Shown piece after piece: positions 62,501-64,000 of a DNA stretch of 64,000 bases. The DNA comes from Neelides folsomi (taxonomy: Eukaryota; Arthropoda; Collembola; Neelipleona; Neelidae), in NCBI GenBank assembly GCA_034687125.1, contig JAQGBZ010000030.1:186001-250000 (forward strand). Direction: 5' to 3'. Made by a program: the position numbers and the translations under genes. Position 1 is the stretch's first letter. Each line of letters opens with the position of its first letter. The notes beneath the pieces were generated by a model. It was not told where the DNA came from. It made no database searches and worked only from the letters and a program-made list of their open reading frames with translations.

Positions 62501-64000
62501 ACCATATCCTTTTTCACCTTTATCGGGAATTAGCTAGGAACTTGGATCGAGTTTAATAAGATTTGAAGAAGAGTTTATTAGATGACTATCTTCACCTCAC
62601 AGAGAGAATAAAGAACCGCACGAGTTGTTTTCTTTTTTAGGATATTTAGACTTTTTAATTACTTAGAGTCGTTTACCCTTAAAAGTTCATTCAATTAATT
62701 GAGAAGGTTGAAAAGCTTGAATTAAAGAAATCTCCTAATTGCAATTGAAGAGCAATTGCATGAAGGCAGCAAGCAGAGCAAATTACTTGAATAATCTCTC
62801 ATCGGGATTCATATCCTCTCCGATGTAAGATGAGCCGATTAGGACCAACTTGAGAAACATGAACAATCAACAAAAAGAACGGATCTTAAATTATGAATTA
62901 CAGATGATTTGGCTACCATTTATTAAACAGCTTATAACTATTTCTTATAATGAGCATAACCTAACTAAGAGCTCTTAAGTCCTAATTGCTACTACCATGC
63001 TTGGTAATATACCTTTTATTCTATCTGTATACGTTTATAACAATATATAAATATTTGTACTTTATATCACCTTAAACATTTTATTCATTTTATATATCCT
63101 GTTATTAAAAATAACATACAAATACTTTTACCAACTCCGAATCGTGAGCTATCATGATATCAGCAAAGTATCCAAGTGTGGCTCATCTGAACACTCCAAG
63201 GCTTGCAATTTATATTGAAGCTTCATACATTTTTATGGATCTATTCATTAAGCGCAAGTTAAAAACTTAGCGGGTGTAAGCGATGCATAGAAGCTATTAA
63301 TTATTCATTTGCAAAGGCAACAGACCGGGGAATTGAGGTAAAATAAGCATGGGATTGAAGGGATCGGAGTTTTATAAAGGATGTGAAATGAATTTAGCGA
63401 AGAGCCGACTAATATCCTAATGTTCTCGTTTGACCACTTTGTTAGCCTCTTTCATACAAAATAATATTATACACTTTGTTAAGGTTCTGATAGTATATTC
63501 ATCATATGTTCAAAATAATGAAAATGAATAACTGGTCATTTGATTTCTTCCTCTCATTCGAATTCAAGATAAGAAGGAAATAAAACTTTATTCTCCGACA
63601 TCGTTTAGCATCAGGTTCTCTTAAGTTAGTATACTAAAACTTAAGCATATTCTTTCATTCTTATACTTTGTAACGTTATTACCTATTGTTATATGATTTT
63701 GTTAAATGCATTATTAAAGGTTAGAGAGATCACACACCTTGGAAAATGGAAATATTCGTCTCGATTGTAAATTTTAAGTTTTTCTCTTTTTTAAAGCTAT
63801 ATTAATTACCTAATTAGGTAAATAAATATAATCTAAAAATCATTTTGCTTTCGGTTTTTAACCTTGAGACTTTGGTAAAGGATGTGATGAAAGTTAACTC
63901 TAAAATAATATAAACCTAAATAGATATTAAAAACAATGACATTCAACAATGACAAAGGTGTTGACAGTAATTATTATTTGACAATTTTGATATAAAAACT
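59546..64000. other. non-coding right end of the window
   Basis: About 4.5 kb with no supported gene. A frame at 61753-62088 has reasonable length and GC content but no recognisable domain and no matching splice partners. The rest is AT-rich spacer with GC-richer patches. Confidence 0.4.

Noticed and set aside
1-64000. CRISPR arrays, bacterial operons, viral genes or rRNA
   Set aside because: No regularly spaced repeats, no ribosome-binding-site gene strings, no viral protein motifs and no rRNA-like sequence were seen.

Overview
The window is a piece of an animal nuclear genome. It is AT-rich, its genes are split by GT..AG introns, and it contains no bacterial or viral gene blocks. Seven protein-coding genes can be modelled end to end. 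In every model the splice phases close and the reading frame stays open, so the locus looks intact. An arthropod is the best reading, because the receptor kinase at 8.0-18.2 kb resembles insect Torso in layout and kinase sequence. The mixture of short introns and TA-flanked inverted-repeat transposons would suit a crustacean such as a copepod, but the species is an inference.

Layout. 0.5-5.0 kb (+): KIFAP3, the non-motor subunit of heterotrimeric kinesin-2. 8.0-18.2 kb (+): a Torso-like receptor tyrosine kinase with two DNA-transposon derivatives in its introns. 18.6-21.5 kb: a short inverted-repeat element carrying a transposase tail, then a decayed pogo/Tigger-like element of about 1.7 kb. 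24.8-37.8 kb (+): a SLO2/KCNT potassium channel in 15 coding exons. 41.4-42.6 kb (+): a CTR/SLC31-family copper transporter. 43.9-44.1 kb (-): spliceosomal Sm protein F. 44.7-46.3 kb (+): the proteasome-associated deubiquitinase UCHL5, head to head with SNRPF. 47.9-54.8 kb (+): laminin gamma-1. 54.8-64 kb: no convincing gene, only one weak exon candidate and a tRNA-like SINE candidate.

The genes do not form one pathway; the cluster looks like inherited linkage. Human KIFAP3, LAMC1, UCHL5 and KCNT2 all lie on 1q24-q31. KCNT1, LAMC3 and SLC31A1/2 lie on 9q32-q34. The window therefore appears to keep a small part of an old bilaterian linkage group. Other points of note are a Met at the position of the Slo2.2 sodium-site His, a copper transporter without the Met/His-rich ectodomain and with a long cytosolic loop, and possible spliced-leader or 5'UTR-intron acceptors just before several start codons.

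All exon borders were read by eye from splice consensus, frame and remembered similarity to human or fly proteins. No alignment or database search was run.
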